From: Rostrohypoxylon terebratum
Lineage: Eukaryota; Ascomycota; Sordariomycetes; Xylariales; Hypoxylaceae
Direction: 5' to 3'
NCBI GenBank assembly: GCA_022497145.1
Contig: MU385968.1
Location: forward strand, 1-64,000
Length of the DNA: 64,000 bases
Part shown: positions 60,398 to 64,000 of the stretch, piece after piece
How the letters are laid out: each line of letters starts with the position of its first letter
Numbering within the stretch: the first letter of the stretch is position 1
Made by a program: the position numbers and the translations under genes
The notes under the pieces: model-generated
The model's input: only the letters and a program-made list of their open reading frames with translations
The model's database searches: none
Told to the model about the DNA's origin: nothing

Positions 60398-62040
60398 TTT
60401 GGCGGTTGGGTTTGGAAGCTGGTTGGTTTGTTGGTTGGAAAAGTGAAGATTTGGTGAGATGTGATTGATATGGATGGATGGATGTGTTGGATTGTGATGA
60501 GGAATGGGAAAATGCAAACCAAGGCGACGAGCCTGAGGCAGCTTTATAGATGTTCACGGAGGCATGGCGGCGTCGTCAACCTTCGATTTGCCAAGACAGC
60601 AAGCAAGACCAGGCTGAGTGAGGACATCACGGCGTGAGGTTGAGAGGCAAGGCTCAGTTGACGATTGTCCACGCAGTCCACGTCGCGATCGTCAGTTGTT
60701 GCATGAAGCTGCACCTGCTAGCTCAGGAACGCTGTGGAGCCGCGACGGGGGCTGCGATCATTGCCGGCTTCGGGATGTTTCGTGCTGTCATGAAATGCGG
60801 ATTACATGAACCCGCTAGCCTCAGCAGAGCGTAGAATGGCCCTATTTAGGGAATGGAGGTACTTGTCTAGCTACGTTGATTGGCCTGAGGCGGTTCGAAA
60901 CATGGTCATGAACAGCGGCCCGCCGCCTTACCTAGCGTCTGCGCTACCCCCCTGACTACCGTTCTGGCATAATCGTTCTCCACCGCCCGCCCCAGGTTTT
61001 CTCACGCCGCAGAGGACCAGAACGCGCGGCCGTTTGGACGGGAGATTGAAGTCTTACGGTGTGATCTGATCTAGAAGCGCTGATCTTGCGAACGACAATT
61101 CTATTCTGCAGGGCCTATTCAAGCTTTCAAGGTTAAGCTTTCAACGCAAGTTGTTCGCCCTTGGCAAGGCTACTAGGGAGAAATTTTAACCCAACCTCTA
61201 ATTTCTAAGTAAGAACGATTGTCCTGCTCCGGTCGAGGGTGGGAACTATAGTTGCGATATTATGATGGCGGTGTTCCGAGAGGCAGTGCTTTTCGTGGTT
61301 GGCGTCATCATCTCTTTGAAACCGTGGGACAACGACGATGACATGGCATTGAGAACCGTATGAGCGAGGGGCTAGGCTGATGAATCAACTAGGTATGATT
61401 AGTTTTTCATGGACTTGGAGATATTACCTAATTACTTACCTACCTAGATGTCATATTACTTTCTCAATCGAAGACTGCCTAGTGTACGTATGGACTGGAC
61501 TTCTCCAAAATCCAGAATTTAGGTAGATATTCTTTTTGATTAGAATATTTCAAAAACTCCACCAAGTGTTGACGCGTACAGAGGGGCTGTTCACTAGTTA
61601 CATGGCCTGAATATGATCGTACATGTCGTCTATGAACAAGGCCATTCTTTTCGAATAGCCGTGGCCTGTATGAAGCTAAGGTACGGGAGAGCAAGGTCAC
61701 CAACACCAATAACCTTGGAACGTGGCTCAAGTGAATAGCTCCCATTTTACAGAACAATGTTGGAACATCAGGGTTTCTCGCTCTCAACAGGCTCGGAAAT
61801 TCGGGATCACATCTACCACAAGGCGTTGATCATGATAAAACCCATCAACATGGGAATATTAAGCTTCTCAGATTCCACAAATCATGAGGAAAACTTGGAG
61901 GTCAGGGGGATGGATAGCGGTGAAGCTGTATTCCCTGATGTTGTGGACGACAAGGTTTGGGAGCTTCCAACAGAGCTGTTGACGTCCCATCTAGGTGTTG
62001 TCTCTGCATTCTCTCCTGCAGAATCATCACTCCTGTCATC
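60398..62040. other. Intergenic, 1.6 kb
   Basis: It holds the promoter of the AA1-like gene (left) and the 3' flank of the HET-domain gene (right). ORFs inside (60618-60834, 61479-61787, 61757-62044) show no recognisable features. Nothing else is supported. Confidence 0.45.
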
Positions 62041-63867
62041 TTAAATCGACGAATCCCAATCTTCGAACTCTTCATCCTCGATGTCGTCCACGTAATCATC
62101 GTCCGTCTCATCGACTACACCGCTAATATCTATTGCGCTCATGGGCACTGAGTAGGGAGACTCGCACTTTCCAGAGAGCATAGCTGCCCTGACATCGGTT
62201 TTAGGGTTACGATTCATTGTCCCTCCGATGGACACAAACAGAGACTCATCCGACGTATGATCCTGAAGTTTTTTACGGCCATGTTCCCAAGCGACTGTCC
62301 GTAGATAGCCATCTATCATGACCATCTCCTCATCGGGTGCGACTTCATCATTGGTCCTCTCTTGGATTTCTCTTTTGATGAACCAAAAGTCGTCCGCGGA
62401 ATATATGCCACAGCGCCAGGCCTCCTTCCCACCCATCGTTGTAATGACCGCGAAGAAAAGATACAGATCTGTTTCTTGTGGCGACTTGAAACGGATGCGC
62501 ACTAAGCCGGACGTAACCAGCGAACTCCCACCGTCAAAGGCTAGGAACCTTAGCACAGCAGTGTTGTCATTGAGGATTCCTGGGGGATGTGTCTCAATAT
62601 CATAACCCACGGACCCGAGAGGCGCTCCATGTTTGCCCGTGGACAGAAGTCGTGTTGCTGTTGGATCTACGAACAACAAAACGCCGTGCTTGGACACACG
62701 GGGTCCAGGTAGCCTAAGTAGTGTCTCAGGTCGCGGTACGTGTCTGGATCGGATGAACAAGTTATATCGTTCCTTTGTATCAGTTGCTTCTTTCGAAAGT
62801 ATAGTTGGGCCGGTAGAGAAGCAACTTCTATCCAAGATATTGGATCCTGACCGTCGCGGATTTGCCCTCTGCATGGCAATACAAGCGCGCATGTCAGCAC
62901 GTCCCCCTAAGAGCCCGGCGTCGAGTACAACGAACATCTGCGTGAGAGTATAGACTATGGGTAGATATATCGAGAGCCCTAGATTCGTCATGGAATATGG
63001 CATTGGGGTCTCCCACGCATCTATCGGTACATAATCCCCGGCGTCCTGGAATGCTGCTGGTGAAGGAGCAAGCATACTAGTCCAGTCAGATGGTACACCA
63101 ATTTGGCTCTAGCAGAAGATAGTGTGATCGTTCGACGTTTTTATTATCTCCTCTTGGAGACGTATGAATGCTTTCGAGCCCTCGCCATACAAGAGTGGCA
63201 TATTCATATTCACGTCGAATAACCCCACCAGACAGTATGCAATGTCTTCAACGCGCGTAGCCTCGCGCTGTGCCGCCCACGACATCTTCTTCGCAATGCT
63301 GACTGTGTGGAGATCTGCAACGTCTTGTAGGAGGCGCGTCTCGATTCCGGTGACTGCAGAGATATCGAGGGCGAGGCCGGAGCGATCACCAACCTTAGTC
63401 CAACAGGAGTTATAGAATACAAGCCTCCTTGGCGCGATTAATTCTTGGTGCGTCCAACCCCGACTAAACCATTTGCTATTGCGAAATTGGTGGTTGGGTA
63501 TATGAGGTCCATCTTCTCTGTCTCCTGGAGAGTCCAAGATATCCGAAAGGTAGGCGTAACATACCTCGGAACCTTTATACCAATTGTACATAGAGTTGAT
63601 AGCTTCTGTCAGTTCAGCTGAGCTGGCCTTATCAATACAATTGGTATCAATCCGTATCCACTCAATGCCGTCTTGTCGTGCTATCCGACATGCGCCCTGT
63701 ATTTTTCGGTATCCGAGTTTTTCGGCAGTAAAAGGGGAAGGCTCTATGAATTCACGATAGCTGATCTCTTCTCCCTCGACCCATGTATGACTCAGAATCG
63801 CATATGGCGGAATTGCGTCCCCATAGAACTCTTCAAAATCCAGAGAAGTAGTATTGACGAGTCTCAT
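62041..63867 (-). pseudogene. HET-domain (heterokaryon incompatibility) gene with in-frame TAG
   Basis: From the ATG at 63867 the frame runs 252 codons to a TAG at 63111-63109, then stays open without any shift for 356 more codons to 62041. The first part is a HET domain: AILSHTWVEGEEISYREF, then GIEWIRIDTNCIDK, MYNWYKGSEVCYAYLSD, SKWFSRGWTHQELIAP and EDIAYCLVGLFDVNMPLLYGEG-like motifs, ending NDHTIFC. The continuation SDWTSMLAPSPAAF is what normally follows in this family, so the stop replaces a single codon, most simply a Trp (TGG to TAG). HET proteins trigger incompatibility or cell-death reactions between strains. Options are an inactivated allele, a truncated product that keeps the HET domain, readthrough, or a sequencing error. 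The C-terminus is acidic. No intron removes the stop without losing conserved residues. Confidence 0.8.
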
Positions 63868-64000
63868 CGTGTAGATGTTAAATTCACTGCGGTCTGAAGA
63901 TTTTGGACTCGGTGGTGGAGCGCCTACAACTAGCTCGACGGATGGCGAGACGGAGGCGCTTGGGTTCTTGAGTCTTACCCATAACGGATCCCAATGAACG
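63868..64000. other. Upstream flank of the HET gene
   Basis: The last 133 bases are the 5' flank of the minus-strand HET gene, truncated by the window edge. No second gene can be supported. Confidence 0.4.

Noticed and set aside
59837..60457. 206-codon Gly/Ala-rich plus-strand ORF
   Set aside because: Antisense shadow of the GC-rich AA1-like secreted protein gene.

Overview
The window is nuclear DNA from a filamentous ascomycete (Pezizomycotina, probably a sordariomycete). The basis is short GT-AG introns (46-150 nt) with CTAAC-like branch sites, a Zn2Cys6 regulator, a fungal non-reducing polyketide synthase, a Clr5-domain protein, a HET-domain gene, and spacers rich in ACCTAGGT/TAGGTA words. 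No CRISPR array, IS element or convincing tRNA/rRNA gene was seen. All splice models were made by eye. Most were checked by requiring exon lengths to restore the frame and protein motifs to join across junctions.

Region 1 (1-10.1 kb) is a compact divergent secondary-metabolite pair. An eight-exon non-reducing PKS (SAT-KS-AT-PT-ACP-ACP-TE, 2,151 aa, minus strand) faces a six-exon FAD-dependent aromatic hydroxylase (435 aa, plus strand) across a 1.1 kb shared promoter. The PKS probably releases an aromatic acid through its TE and the flavoenzyme probably hydroxylates it. Region 2 (10.1-24.3 kb) is gene-poor. It holds one orphan ORF, an intronless Zn2Cys6 regulator and a secreted alpha/beta hydrolase. 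Whether these belong to the PKS cluster is unproven.

Region 3 (24.3-34 kb) is housekeeping: ATP-type PEP carboxykinase (gluconeogenesis), PAN2 (poly(A) shortening) and mitochondrial ribosomal protein uS7m. Region 4 (34-43.4 kb) looks empty by ORF length, but a three-exon gene for a 95-aa double-stranded-RNA-binding-domain-like protein can be assembled at 37316-37755 on the minus strand. Region 5 (43.4-59.3 kb) carries a nitronate monooxygenase, the release factor eRF3/Sup35 with a Q/G/Y-rich prion-like N-terminus, a Yrb30-type RanGTP-binding protein, a SNF2-family ATPase, and a Clr5-domain protein. Region 6 (59.9-64 kb) has a small secreted AA1-like cysteine protein and a HET-domain gene whose frame is cut by one in-frame TAG.

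The items most worth a second look are the hidden dsRBD-like gene, the nonsense-interrupted HET gene, the minimal PKS/flavoenzyme pair, the odd 5' end and 481-nt intron of PEPCK, a GC-AG first intron in PAN2, and the unresolved exon 1-2 junction of the Clr5 gene.
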